A model generated the notes under the pieces. It was not told the origin of the DNA and did not search any database. It was given only the letters and a program-made list of their open reading frames with translations. Shown here in pieces: positions 43,616-51,643 of a DNA stretch of 64,000 nucleotides (position 1 is its first letter; each line of letters starts with the position of its first letter). The stretch is from CAYOXM01 sp964407925 (GTDB lineage Bacteria > Patescibacteriota > Patescibacteriia > SG8-24): positions 1-64,000 of the forward strand of contig CAYOXM010000004.1 of assembly GCA_964407925.1 (NCBI GenBank). The letters are read 5' to 3'. Position numbers and translations under genes: made by a program.

Positions 43616-44770
43616 TTATTGCTTGAGCGCCCGTTTCGCTTCCGTGGCGATCATCAGCTCCTCGTTCGTCGGAACGACGAGCACTTTCGTCCTCCCGGGA
43701 AGCTTCAGCATGCCCATCACTTTCTTGCGGATGTCCTCGCTCCGTTCGCCGACGCCGGCAGTGAACACGACCGCGTCCGCGCCGCCCATGAGCGTCGCAT
43801 ACGAACCGACGTATCGCGCGACGTCGTAGCAGAACATCTCGATGGCGAGGTTCGCGCGGTATTTCGTCTCCGCCGACGGCTTTTCCGCGAGCTTGTAGCC
43901 GGGAATCTTGTATCCTGCCGCGCTCATCACGTCGCGCAGATCCTTGTACCCCGATACGCCGAGGAGGCCGGACTGCTTGTTGAGCACGTCGTCGACCTGC
44001 TGCTCGGTCATCCCGAACGTGCGGATCATGTACAGCGGGATCGCTGGATCGATGTCGCCGCAGCGCGTGGACATGGTAAGGCCCTCGAGCGGGGTGAAGC
44101 CCATCGTCGTGTCGAACGCCTTGCCGTTCATGACCGCGGTGACGGACGAGCCCGACCCGAGGTGGCACGAAACGATTTTCGCCCTTCTGTAGGGCTTTTT
44201 CAGCATTTTCGCCGCCTGCTCGGTGACGTAGCGGTGCGAGATGCCGTGGAACCCGTACTTCCGGATCTTGTGCTTGGCGTAGTACTCCCACGGCAGCGCG
44301 TACATGAACGCGAAATCGGGAATCGTCTTGTAAAAGGCGGTGTCAAACACCGCGACGTTCGCGGCGCGGGGCAAAAGCGTTCGGCAAGAGTCGATGCCGG
44401 AGAGGTTCGGCGGGTTATGGAGCGGTGCGAGACGGTTGTAGGCGCGCAGTTTCTCGAGGTTCGCGTCCGTAATGACGGTCGGTTCGGTAAATTCCTCTCC
44501 GCCATGCACGACGCGGTGACCGAAGGTGACGATGCGCTTCGTATCGATGCCGCCGTTCACGAGCGCGGAAAAGACCTTCGTGAGCGCGTCCTTGTGGTCG
44601 GGTACCGCGTCAAACTCGAGCTTCTTTTCATCCGCGCCGACCGCGACCTTCATGAACGGCTTATCGAGACCGATGCGCTCGACAAGGCCGCCAGCGAGCT
44701 CCTTGAGGCTCTTCGCCTCGAACAGCTTGAATTTCAGGCTCGAGCTGCCGGAATTGACGACGAAAATCAT
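43616..44770 (-). CDS. ackA: Acetate kinase
   Basis: Converts acetyl phosphate and ADP to acetate and ATP. The 384-residue protein has the ASKHA-fold signatures VNSGSSSLKFKLF at the start, the catalytic-region TFGHRVVHGG, VAVFDTAFYKTIP, HGISHRYV and VSCHLGSGSSVTAV. It follows pduL by 13 bases; the pair makes acyl-CoA-dependent ATP. It ends at a bidirectional terminator. Confidence 0.97.
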   Translation of the reverse strand: MIFVVNSGSSSLKFKLFEAKSLKELAGGLVERIGLDKPFMKVAVGADEKKLEFDAVPDHKDALTKVFSALVNGGIDTKRIVTFGHRVVHGGEEFTEPTVITDANLEKLRAYNRLAPLHNPPNLSGIDSCRTLLPRAANVAVFDTAFYKTIPDFAFMYALPWEYYAKHKIRKYGFHGISHRYVTEQAAKMLKKPYRRAKIVSCHLGSGSSVTAVMNGKAFDTTMGFTPLEGLTMSTRCGDIDPAIPLYMIRTFGMTEQQVDDVLNKQSGLLGVSGYKDLRDVMSAAGYKIPGYKLAEKPSAETKYRANLAIEMFCYDVARYVGSYATLMGGADAVVFTAGVGERSEDIRKKVMGMLKLPGRTKVLVVPTNEELMIATEAKRALKQ

Positions 44771-44783
44771 ACGCGTTGCCGGT

Positions 44784-45425
44784 TCAGACGTCGCCGAAGA
44801 AATGCGCCGCCTCGCCGTCTGCCGGATGCACGCCGACGATCTCGCCCATCGCGCCCTGCGCGTCGAGCGACGCCGCGTTTGCCTCGTCCGTGTCGAGGTG
44901 GATGTTCATCCGGAACGACGGGTGGACGCGGACGATGACCTCGCGCGCGATGAACGGCGTATGTCCGGGAATCGACACGTCAAGCACGTCGCCGGTCTTG
45001 AGACCGAGTTCGGCGGCCTCGGTGTCTGAGCAGTGCAGATGGCGCTGGTCGTTGATGACGCCTTCCTTGAGTTCGATACTCCCCTTCGGCCCGACGAGCG
45101 TGACGCCACCGCCCGAACCCGCGAGGTCGCCGGAGAGCCGGAGCGGGGTCTCGACGCCGAGCGTCCGCCCGTCGCTCCACGCGAGCTCGACCTGCGTCTG
45201 CTTGCGGCACGGCCCGAGGATGCGCGCGGAAACCTCCCCCTTCGGCCCTTTCACCCCGACTTTTTCCTCGTAGGCGAACTGGCCCGTCTGGGAAAGTTCC
45301 TTGATCGGCTTCATCTGGTAGCCGGCGCCGAAAAGCGCGTCCTGATCGGCCTGCGACAAGTGAACGTGGCGGGCGGAATACTCGATGCGTACTTGGCGTC
45401 CGAGCGCTTTGTGCTGATCTGACAT
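44784..45425 (-). CDS. pduL: PduL-type phosphate acyltransferase
   Basis: Exchanges CoA for phosphate on acetyl-CoA (or propionyl-CoA), replacing the unrelated Pta. The 213-residue protein carries the PduL signatures SARHVHLSQADQDALFG, a repeat of that pattern later as DQRHLHCSDTEA, and the C-terminal FRMNIHLDTDEANAA. The paired His residues bind two zinc ions. No microcompartment-targeting peptide or shell genes are seen, so it is the free, housekeeping form. It directly precedes ackA. Confidence 0.95.
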   Translation of the reverse strand: MSDQHKALGRQVRIEYSARHVHLSQADQDALFGAGYQMKPIKELSQTGQFAYEEKVGVKGPKGEVSARILGPCRKQTQVELAWSDGRTLGVETPLRLSGDLAGSGGGVTLVGPKGSIELKEGVINDQRHLHCSDTEAAELGLKTGDVLDVSIPGHTPFIAREVIVRVHPSFRMNIHLDTDEANAASLDAQGAMGEIVGVHPADGEAAHFFGDV

Positions 45426-45459
45426 AGGCATGAGGTTACGCGATACAGGATAGCACGGT

Positions 45460-46812
45460 TCACATGAATACGGAGGCGAGCCCGAGGAAGACGAAGAAGC
45501 CGCAGCAATCGGTGAGCGTCGTGACGAAAACGGTCGAAGCGAGCGCGGGATCGATGCGCATGCGCTTCATGATGACGGGGACCGCGACGCCGCCGAGCCC
45601 GGCGACGAGAAGGTTGGCGGTCATGGCAACGAGGATGACGCCGGCGAGGCGGGCGTTGCCCGTCCACGCGTAGGCGATGCCGCCCATGATGACGCCGTTC
45701 GCGAGGCCGTTCAGCGTCCCGGCGGCGACCTGCTTCGCGACGGCATGGAGGGTGTTCAGGTGCCGAAGCTCGCCGAGCGCGATCGCGCGGACGACGACGC
45801 CGAGCGTCTGCGTCGCGGCGTTGCCGCCCATCCCCGCGATGATCGGCATGTAGGCGGCGAGGATGACGATGCGCTGGATGGTGTCCTCGAACAGGCTCAC
45901 GACCCCGGCGGCGAGCACGGCCGTCGCGAGGTTGACGATGAGCCACGGGAGACGCCTGCGGACGGTGAGGAGCACGGGATCGCTGATGCGATCGTCCTCG
46001 TCCACGCCGGTGAGTCGGGAGATGTCTTCCGCGTACTCCTTCTCCATGACCTCGAAAATGTCGTCGGCGGTCACGATGCCGAGCACGCGCCCCTTGGGCC
46101 CGACGACCGGGAGCTCGATGGCGTTATGCTCGTCGAACACCTGCGCCATCTCCTCCTGGTCCATCGTCGGCGGCACGCTCACGACGGCGGCGTTCATGAG
46201 GTCGCCGAGTTTCGCGTCGGCCGCGGCGGTGAGGAGCCGCATGAGCGGCAGCGTGCCGACGAGCGCGTCCTTGTCGTCGGTGACGTACACCTGATGCGAC
46301 TTCGGTTTCGTCGCCGACTCGCGCGCGATCTGCCGGCGCGCCTCGTCGACGGTGGCGTCCGCGCGGATGCGGAACGCCTCATGCTTCATGCGACCGCCGG
46401 CGGTCTCCTCGCCGAAAACGAGCAGCGGCATGAGGCCGTGCGGGTCGTTTTTCCTGAGCTCCGCGATGACGCGGTCGCGCTGCCCGTCCTTGAGCAGCTG
46501 AATGAGGTCGACGGCGTCGTCGGATTCGGCCGCGTCGATCATCGCGGCCACTTCCGCCTGCGAAAGCGCGGGGAGCACCGCGTCCTGCGAGTACTCGCTG
46601 AGCTTCAGGAGGACGCGGGAATGCCGCTCCGCGGGGAGCCCCTTGAACATCCTGCGTTTCTCGTGGACGGACAGCGAATCAACGACGTGGATGACGTCCT
46701 CGTCGCCCATCTTCGCGAGCAGTTCGCGGAGCAGCGCGTCCTGGTTGCGGAACAGCATCTCCCTCGCGCGGTCGGCGAACCCCTTCCAATTCAGCATCGT
46801 CGGTAACGGCAT
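45460..46812 (-). CDS. mgtE: Magnesium transporter MgtE
   Basis: A 450-residue Mg2+ channel with the complete MgtE layout: N-terminal helical sensor (DVIHVVDSLSVHEKRRMF), two CBS domains (about 130-260) and five membrane helices ending the protein (PIIAGMGGNAATQTLGVVV is the pore signature). It has its own -10 box 9 bases before the ATG and lies between the ferredoxin oxidoreductase operon and pduL-ackA. Confidence 0.96.
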   Translation of the reverse strand: MPLPTMLNWKGFADRAREMLFRNQDALLRELLAKMGDEDVIHVVDSLSVHEKRRMFKGLPAERHSRVLLKLSEYSQDAVLPALSQAEVAAMIDAAESDDAVDLIQLLKDGQRDRVIAELRKNDPHGLMPLLVFGEETAGGRMKHEAFRIRADATVDEARRQIARESATKPKSHQVYVTDDKDALVGTLPLMRLLTAAADAKLGDLMNAAVVSVPPTMDQEEMAQVFDEHNAIELPVVGPKGRVLGIVTADDIFEVMEKEYAEDISRLTGVDEDDRISDPVLLTVRRRLPWLIVNLATAVLAAGVVSLFEDTIQRIVILAAYMPIIAGMGGNAATQTLGVVVRAIALGELRHLNTLHAVAKQVAAGTLNGLANGVIMGGIAYAWTGNARLAGVILVAMTANLLVAGLGGVAVPVIMKRMRIDPALASTVFVTTLTDCCGFFVFLGLASVFM

Positions 46813-46821
46813 ACGTGCGGC

Positions 46822-46827
46822 AGTATA
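46822..46827 (-). promoter_or_regulatory. -10 box of mgtE, likely leaderless
   Basis: TATACT on the minus strand ends 9 bases before the ATG and directly follows the T-run of the upstream terminator. Confidence 0.55.
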
Positions 46828-46828
46828 A

Positions 46829-46854
46829 CAAAACCGCGGGAATCAATCCCGCGG
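46829..46854 (-). terminator. Terminator of the ferredoxin oxidoreductase operon
   Basis: Minus-strand stem CCGCGGGA/TCCCGCGG with a 5-base loop and TTTTGTT tail, 7 bases after the delta subunit gene. Confidence 0.8.
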
Positions 46855-46861
46855 CGCACGC

Positions 46862-47353
46862 TCATTTATCCACCACTTCGTACTCCTTGATCGGCTCGTC
46901 CGTATACCGGAGGAAGCCGCGCATGAGCCGCGCGACGAGCGTCTTGTCCTTCGACTTGCCGAATTTCTTGAGCCTGTCCTTCGACGTCCGGAAATGCGTG
47001 ACCGCCCACTCGATGACGACCGCATTCATCCGCACGACGGCACCGAGCGGTCCGGTGCTGAACAGCTTCGACTCAAGCCGCTTGTTGGTGATTTCAATGG
47101 CGTGGTCCGGACAGACGCGCTCGCACGTCTCGCAGCCGATGCACTTGTCGAGATCGATGTAAATCGCCGGTTCGCCGAGCATGCCGAGCTCCTTGTCGTG
47201 CCAGGAAATCGCGTTCACCGGGCATTTCACGATGCACGAACCGCAGGACTTGCAGAGGTTCGTAAACCGCGTCACGCGAATCTTCGAGGTCTCCGCGACC
47301 TTCGGGGCGAAGCGCATCGGGCCGGTCGAATTGTCGGTCGGAGTGGTTCCCAT
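46862..47353 (-). CDS. 2-oxoacid:ferredoxin oxidoreductase, delta (ferredoxin-like) subunit
   Basis: A 163-residue subunit with two 4Fe-4S clusters of the CxxCxxCxxxCP type: CKSCGSCIVKCP and CIGCETCERVCP. It carries electrons from the TPP site to external ferredoxin. The C-terminal 70 residues are longer than in minimal delta subunits and are basic (RTSKDRLKKFGKSKDK), without a known role. It is the last of four coupled genes, joined to gamma through TGATATG. Confidence 0.93.
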   Translation of the reverse strand: MGTTPTDNSTGPMRFAPKVAETSKIRVTRFTNLCKSCGSCIVKCPVNAISWHDKELGMLGEPAIYIDLDKCIGCETCERVCPDHAIEITNKRLESKLFSTGPLGAVVRMNAVVIEWAVTHFRTSKDRLKKFGKSKDKTLVARLMRGFLRYTDEPIKEYEVVDK

Positions 47354-47354
47354 A

Positions 47355-47909
47355 TCATTTGACGAGGTCGTAGCCGACGTTGAACGCCTTCTCGTTGAGG
47401 TCCTTGAGCGAGGGATCCTTCTCGTACTTGTCCTTGAACGTCTTCTCGAGCGCCTTGCCGAACGACGCCTTGTCGAGCACCGGCGTGAGCTTCAGCATCG
47501 CGCCCATCACGATCATGTTGAACGTCCGCGGCTTCTTGAGCTGCAGTTTCGCGATATTGCCCGCGTCGACGAGGTGCGGCGCCCACTGCCGGACGCGCGA
47601 GACGTCATGCACGAGCGTGCTGTTCACGACGACCTTCGTGCCTTCCTGCAGGTACTCGAACGTGCGGTCGATGGCGCGCTGCGACATGGCGACCCACAGG
47701 TCTGCCTTGGCGAACTTCGGAAACGGGATCGGCTCGTCGCCGATCTGCGCGAACGCGATGGAAATTCCGCCGCGTTTCTCGGTACTGAAGTACGGCACGT
47801 AGAGCGTCTGCTTCCCCTGCATCCACGCGGCATACGCCATGATTTTCGCGATCGAAAGCACGCCCTGCCCGCCCTCGCCGCTAATGACGATCTTGAACGG
47901 CTCGGCCAT
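47355..47909 (-). CDS. 2-oxoacid:ferredoxin oxidoreductase, gamma subunit
   Basis: A 184-residue subunit of the Rossmann-like gamma domain with GEGGQGVLSIAKIMAYAAW near the start and VPYFSTEKRGGISIAFAQ, the standard family motifs. It contributes to the CoA and dimer interface. Coupled to beta and delta by one-base junctions. Confidence 0.94.
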   Translation of the reverse strand: MAEPFKIVISGEGGQGVLSIAKIMAYAAWMQGKQTLYVPYFSTEKRGGISIAFAQIGDEPIPFPKFAKADLWVAMSQRAIDRTFEYLQEGTKVVVNSTLVHDVSRVRQWAPHLVDAGNIAKLQLKKPRTFNMIVMGAMLKLTPVLDKASFGKALEKTFKDKYEKDPSLKDLNEKAFNVGYDLVK

Positions 47910-47910
47910 A

Positions 47911-48654
47911 TCAGTAGGTCTTCACGGGGTAGACGCCGGCGAGCGTGTTCTCGAGGAAATCGAACGTCTTCCAGGGGTTGTCCATCGTCTTCCAGTTCAG
48001 CGTGCACGGCGAGAGCACTTCGACGAAGGTAAACCCGCGCCCCTCCTTGTGGAACGTAAGCGCGTCCGTCATCAGCTTGCGCAGGCCAATCTGCCGGCTC
48101 GTGATGCCGCGCGCCACGAACGCGTTCGGGTTCACCTGACGGATCATCTCGGGACCCTTCATGTAATACTGGTCGGCGCCGCACGGAGCGGTGTCGACGA
48201 CCATGCCCGGGAGCGTGGTCGGCGCTTCTTGACCTCCGGTCATGGCGTACACGGCGTTGTTCACCACGATGACCATGATCTTCTCGTCACGAATGGCCGC
48301 GTTCATGAGGTGCCCGCCGCCGATGGCGTACCCGCCGCCGTCACCGACGTACGCGACGGTCAGCGCCTTCGGATTGGCGCGTTTGAACCCGACCATCGTC
48401 GGGATGGTTCGGCCGTGGTGCGTCTCGATGGTGTCGACATTGAAGTAGTCCCAAGCGAGGAGCGAGCAGCCGATGTCGACGCCGAAGGCGAGCTCCTTCT
48501 GGATACCAAGGTCGTCGATGGCATGACCGAGCGCCTTGAGCACTTCCGGATGCCCGCAGCCGGGACAGAAGAGGTGCGGCTTGGATTCGATCCGCACGCA
48601 TTTCGGAAACGCCATCTTCACCTCGCTCTTGTCCATGAAAAGTTTCTTCGCCAT
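47911..48654 (-). CDS. korB: 2-oxoacid:ferredoxin oxidoreductase, beta (TPP) subunit
   Basis: A 247-residue subunit that binds thiamine pyrophosphate and Mg2+: FCPGCGHPEV, the GDGGGYAIGGGHLMNAA motif (GDG ... N) and VVNNAVYAMTGGQ. The length and motifs fit KorB/VorA-like subunits that use 2-oxoglutarate or branched 2-oxoacids as well as pyruvate; the substrate cannot be read from the sequence. Confidence 0.95.
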   Translation of the reverse strand: MAKKLFMDKSEVKMAFPKCVRIESKPHLFCPGCGHPEVLKALGHAIDDLGIQKELAFGVDIGCSLLAWDYFNVDTIETHHGRTIPTMVGFKRANPKALTVAYVGDGGGYAIGGGHLMNAAIRDEKIMVIVVNNAVYAMTGGQEAPTTLPGMVVDTAPCGADQYYMKGPEMIRQVNPNAFVARGITSRQIGLRKLMTDALTFHKEGRGFTFVEVLSPCTLNWKTMDNPWKTFDFLENTLAGVYPVKTY

Positions 48655-48655
48655 A

Positions 48656-49786
48656 TCATTGTCCGGACGCGAACGTGACGAGTTCGGTCGGCGTTATGCC
48701 CATCGACGGCCGTTCGTATCCCACGACCGGCGCGGACGCGTGGCCGTACAGGGAGTTGCGGACGAAGCGGCCGAGCTGGTCGAGGGCGGATTCGGGCACG
48801 AGGATTTTCCGCGCGCCTTTCGCGGCGGCACGAAGGGCATCGTCGGGGAACGGCCGGAGCGTGATCGGACGGAACAGCCGGGCCTTCACGCCCCTCTCTG
48901 CCAGCGTCTTGATCGCGGCGCGCGCCGAAGCCGCGACGATGCCGTGCGCGACGATGAGCAGGTCCGCGTCCTTGTCGCCGAACTCCTCGTGCGCCGCGAC
49001 CTGCGGCGCCATCTTGTCCCACGCCTCCTTGATTTCCATGTTGACGGCGAGCGTCTCCTCTTCGAGGTTCAGGCAGTTGCGGAAACAGTCGTACGACGTG
49101 CCGTCGGGCCCCTTGCGGATGTGCATTTCCGGCGACGGAACGAGCCCCTCGAGCGGCCGCGTACGGCTCTTCTCGAGCATGTACGCCTCGGTCGGTTCCA
49201 TGACGATGCCCTTCTCTTCGGGCGAATACACCTCGACCTCCCCCATCATCTTGTTAAGGTAGCCGTCGGAAAGCAGGAAGGTCGGAAACCGGTACTTCCA
49301 GGCGATGTCGAAAACCTTGATGCCGAAATCGTACAGCTCCTGAAGCGTCGACGGGGAATAGACGATTCGGTAGCCGTTGCCGTTGCCGCCGTAACAGGCG
49401 AGGTTCACCTCGGACTGCGAATAAATGACGGTGGACGTCGACGGGCCGCCGCGCTGGCCGATGTACGCGACGACGGGAAGGCGCATCGCTTCCGCCATTG
49501 AAAACGCGTCCTGCATCAGGACGTGGCCGGGACCGCCGGTCGCGGTAAAACTCTTCACGCCGGCGAGCACGGCGCCGAGCAGCATGAAGCTCGCGCCGAT
49601 CTCGTCCTCGGCCTGGAGGAACACGAGACCGTCCTTCTTGCCCTTATCGCCGCACGATTCTTTGGACCAGAAATGCAGGATCTCCGACGTCGGTGTGATC
49701 GGATAGCCGTACATCGCCTTCACGCCCGCCGCCAAAGCCGCGCGCCCGAGCGCCTCGTTGCCCATGAGGAATTTCTTCTCAGCCAT
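48656..49786 (-). CDS. korA: 2-oxoacid:ferredoxin oxidoreductase, alpha subunit
   Basis: A 376-residue subunit with the KorA/VorB-type start GNEALGRAALAAGVKAMYGYPITPTSEI, then TATGGPGHVLMQDAFSMAEA and VVAYIGQRGGPSTSTV. Domain II at the C-terminus ends the protein. It has no fused gamma domain, since gamma is separate. It is the first gene of the operon; a TATAGT box and a REP-like palindrome lie upstream. With ferredoxin as acceptor, the complex oxidises a 2-oxoacid to acyl-CoA and CO2. Confidence 0.95.
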   Translation of the reverse strand: MAEKKFLMGNEALGRAALAAGVKAMYGYPITPTSEILHFWSKESCGDKGKKDGLVFLQAEDEIGASFMLLGAVLAGVKSFTATGGPGHVLMQDAFSMAEAMRLPVVAYIGQRGGPSTSTVIYSQSEVNLACYGGNGNGYRIVYSPSTLQELYDFGIKVFDIAWKYRFPTFLLSDGYLNKMMGEVEVYSPEEKGIVMEPTEAYMLEKSRTRPLEGLVPSPEMHIRKGPDGTSYDCFRNCLNLEEETLAVNMEIKEAWDKMAPQVAAHEEFGDKDADLLIVAHGIVAASARAAIKTLAERGVKARLFRPITLRPFPDDALRAAAKGARKILVPESALDQLGRFVRNSLYGHASAPVVGYERPSMGITPTELVTFASGQ

Positions 49787-49810
49787 GCGGATGCAGTTAG
49801 CTACGGGGAC

Positions 49811-49816
49811 ACTATA
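49811..49816 (-). promoter_or_regulatory. -10 box of the ferredoxin oxidoreductase operon
   Basis: TATAGT on the minus strand, 24 bases before the alpha-subunit ATG; no clear -35. Confidence 0.45.
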
Positions 49817-49835
49817 CCACGGTCACGGTGGCCGT

Positions 49836-49863
49836 GGGGACTGTCCCTATGGGGACAGTCCCC
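49836..49863. repeat. REP-like palindrome
   Basis: Two inverted copies of GGGGAC(T/A)GTCCC separated by TAT form a 28-base near-perfect palindrome in the korA-Rieske gap. Related GGGGACAGTCCCC-type palindromes occur as REP elements in other bacteria. No transposase is nearby. Confidence 0.55.
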
Positions 49864-49879
49864 TGTGGATAACGAAAGA

Positions 49880-49893
49880 CCGGCTTTCGCCGG
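49880..49893 (-). terminator. Weak terminator after the Rieske gene
   Basis: Stem GCCGG/CCGGC with loop TTTC-complement and CTTTCGTT after it on the minus strand; short and only mildly T-rich. Confidence 0.4.
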
Positions 49894-49901
49894 CCTGCGT
49901 T

Positions 49902-50237
49902 TCAGTCAAAATTATCCGCCCAAGGCGAACGCTCCTCCTCGCGCATCCAGTACAGCTCGCCGCCCTCCGCGACGACGGTCACCGCCTTGAGGCGTTGACC
50001 TTCGGCACCGACGACGTTCTCTCCCGTCGCGGCCTCGAACTGCGCGCCGTGCCAGCTGCACACCAGTTTCTTCTCACCGTCATAGCGGACGGCGCCGCCC
50101 ATGTGCGGGCACTTGTTCTCGAAGGCCTTGAGCTCGCCCTTCACGTTGGCGACGAGAATCATCTTCCCTTGCGCGACGAACGTCTTGCCGCGTCCCGCAG
50201 GGACGTCGCCCGTTTTCCCCAACAGTATCTTCTGCAT
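49902..50237 (-). CDS. Rieske-type 2Fe-2S ferredoxin
   Basis: A 111-residue single-domain Rieske protein. Cluster ligands are C43 and H45 (CPHMGG) and C60 and H63 (CSWHG), the standard CxH ... CxxH pair. With no membrane helix or oxygenase partner in view it would be a small soluble electron carrier in the cytoplasm. The start at 50237 is followed by the family-type beta strands; an extension to 50345 would overlap the glycosyltransferase. It lies 2 bases after that gene. Confidence 0.93.
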   Translation of the reverse strand: MQKILLGKTGDVPAGRGKTFVAQGKMILVANVKGELKAFENKCPHMGGAVRYDGEKKLVCSWHGAQFEAATGENVVGAEGQRLKAVTVVAEGGELYWMREEERSPWADNFD

Positions 50238-50239
50238 GG

Positions 50240-50971
50240 TCAGGCGTTCTGCGGCTCTTTCTTCTTCGCCGCCTTCTCGTGCCCGAAGGTGTAGTTGAAG
50301 ATGTCGGACTTCACCTTGCCGCGCGTGCGCATGTACACCTCGCACATCAGGTACTTCACGGCGATGTTCAGGCGTCCGTCGCGGTCGAAACGGCGGACGG
50401 ACACCGGAATCTTGTAGGTCTTGAGCAGGCCGAACTTCGCGACCTTGCCGATGCGGTTCACGTAGTCATGATCCTCGGCCAGCTTGATTTCGGGATCGAA
50501 GCCGCCGATTTTGTCGTGAATCGCCTTGCGCGCGAAAATGCAGAACCCCGGCGCGTGCGGCAACGTCTCCTGCGTGACGAACATGAAGTAGTTGAAGACC
50601 TCGTGGAACACCTTGTCGATCTTCTTCTCGGAGATCGGGTCGATCTTGCAGGTCGCGGCGCCGAAGGTGCGCTTCTCGAATTCGGCGACGGTCATCTGCA
50701 GGAACCACGGGTCGGGCAGGACGACGTCCGCATCGAGGAACAGGAGGTTCTCGCCCTTGGCCGCGGCGGCGCCGTTGTTGCGGCCGACGGCGACCTTGCC
50801 GCCCTCGACCACGCGCGCGCCAAAAGAGGCCGCGATTTCGCGTGTCTTATCCGCCGAGTTCGCGTCGGCGACGATGATCTCGTAGTCCTTGTAGGTCTGG
50901 CCCTGAATGGACCGGAGCAGAAACGGGAGATATTCCTCTTCGTTGTACGTCGGGATGACGATGGAAAGCAT
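50240..50971 (-). CDS. Family 2 glycosyltransferase
   Basis: A 243-residue GT-A enzyme: start MLSIVIPTYNEEEYLPFLL, IIVADANSADKTREI with the nucleotide-binding Asp, and the metal-binding LFLDADVVLPDP (DAD). The acceptor side contains EDHDYVNRIGK with the likely base. It has one hydrophobic stretch only, so it is soluble or peripheral. The acceptor is unknown; surface polysaccharide or glycoprotein synthesis is likely. Followed after 2 bases by the Rieske gene. Confidence 0.9.
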   Translation of the reverse strand: MLSIVIPTYNEEEYLPFLLRSIQGQTYKDYEIIVADANSADKTREIAASFGARVVEGGKVAVGRNNGAAAAKGENLLFLDADVVLPDPWFLQMTVAEFEKRTFGAATCKIDPISEKKIDKVFHEVFNYFMFVTQETLPHAPGFCIFARKAIHDKIGGFDPEIKLAEDHDYVNRIGKVAKFGLLKTYKIPVSVRRFDRDGRLNIAVKYLMCEVYMRTRGKVKSDIFNYTFGHEKAAKKKEPQNA

Positions 50972-51152
50972 AGGATGGTCCGTCACAGCGTAGCAGGAGC
51001 GAGTGCCGCATGGGAAGGGCGTTTCGCTCTGCCGCACGCGGCGGGCAGGACCAAAGAATATAGCAGAAACTAGCGAAAAAGTCAATGGTTTTGCCAGGTA
51101 TGCGGCAACAAAAAAGGCCTTGATTAGCGATTTTTTTGCGTCTCCGGAAAGC

Positions 51153-51614
51153 CTATTTTGGCGCACCCGACAACGCGTAGAGGGCTACACCGCAGGCGAC
51201 CGCGACATTGAAGGATTCCTTGATCCCGACCATGGGAATTTCGACCGTCGCCTCGAGCCGTTTTCGGAGTGCGGGAGAGAGCCCACGCACTTCGTTTCCG
51301 ACGACGAGCGCGAGTTTCTTCGGCGGGCGATATCCGCCGATGGGCACCGAACCGGCGCACCGTTCGAGGCCGACTCCGGCATACCCCTCTTTCTTCAATC
51401 GCTCCACCACGCGCCAGGCATGACCGCTCTTCTCCCATGGGACCGCGAGTTCCGCGCCGAGCGCGACTTTCTTGAGACCGTTCTGCTCCGGCGTTCCCGT
51501 AATGCCGCACAGGAAAATTTTTTTCACGCCGAAACCGTCGGCGGTCCGGAACATCGAACCAACGTTATGCAAAGAACGGATGTTATCGAGGACGAGGACG
51601 ATATCTGGACGCAT
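51153..51614 (-). CDS. SpoU/TrmH-family RNA 2'-O-methyltransferase
   Basis: A 153-residue SPOUT methyltransferase with the three family motifs: DNIRSLHNVGSMFRTADGFG (motif 1), ALVVGNEVRGLSPALR (motif 2) and IPMVGIKESFNVAVACGVALY (motif 3), which form the knotted SAM site. It is the short, core-only form, so the target (tRNA or rRNA ribose) is not set by the sequence. It is divergent from the m5U methyltransferase gene with only 29 bases between the start codons. Confidence 0.93.
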   Translation of the reverse strand: MRPDIVLVLDNIRSLHNVGSMFRTADGFGVKKIFLCGITGTPEQNGLKKVALGAELAVPWEKSGHAWRVVERLKKEGYAGVGLERCAGSVPIGGYRPPKKLALVVGNEVRGLSPALRKRLEATVEIPMVGIKESFNVAVACGVALYALSGAPK

Positions 51615-51628
51615 GGGTGAAAATCGGC

Positions 51629-51634
51629 TATCCT
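51629..51634 (+). promoter_or_regulatory. -10 box of the m5U methyltransferase gene, likely leaderless
   Basis: TATCCT ends 9 bases before the ATG at 51644. Confidence 0.4.
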
Positions 51635-51643
51635 CCGCAGGAT

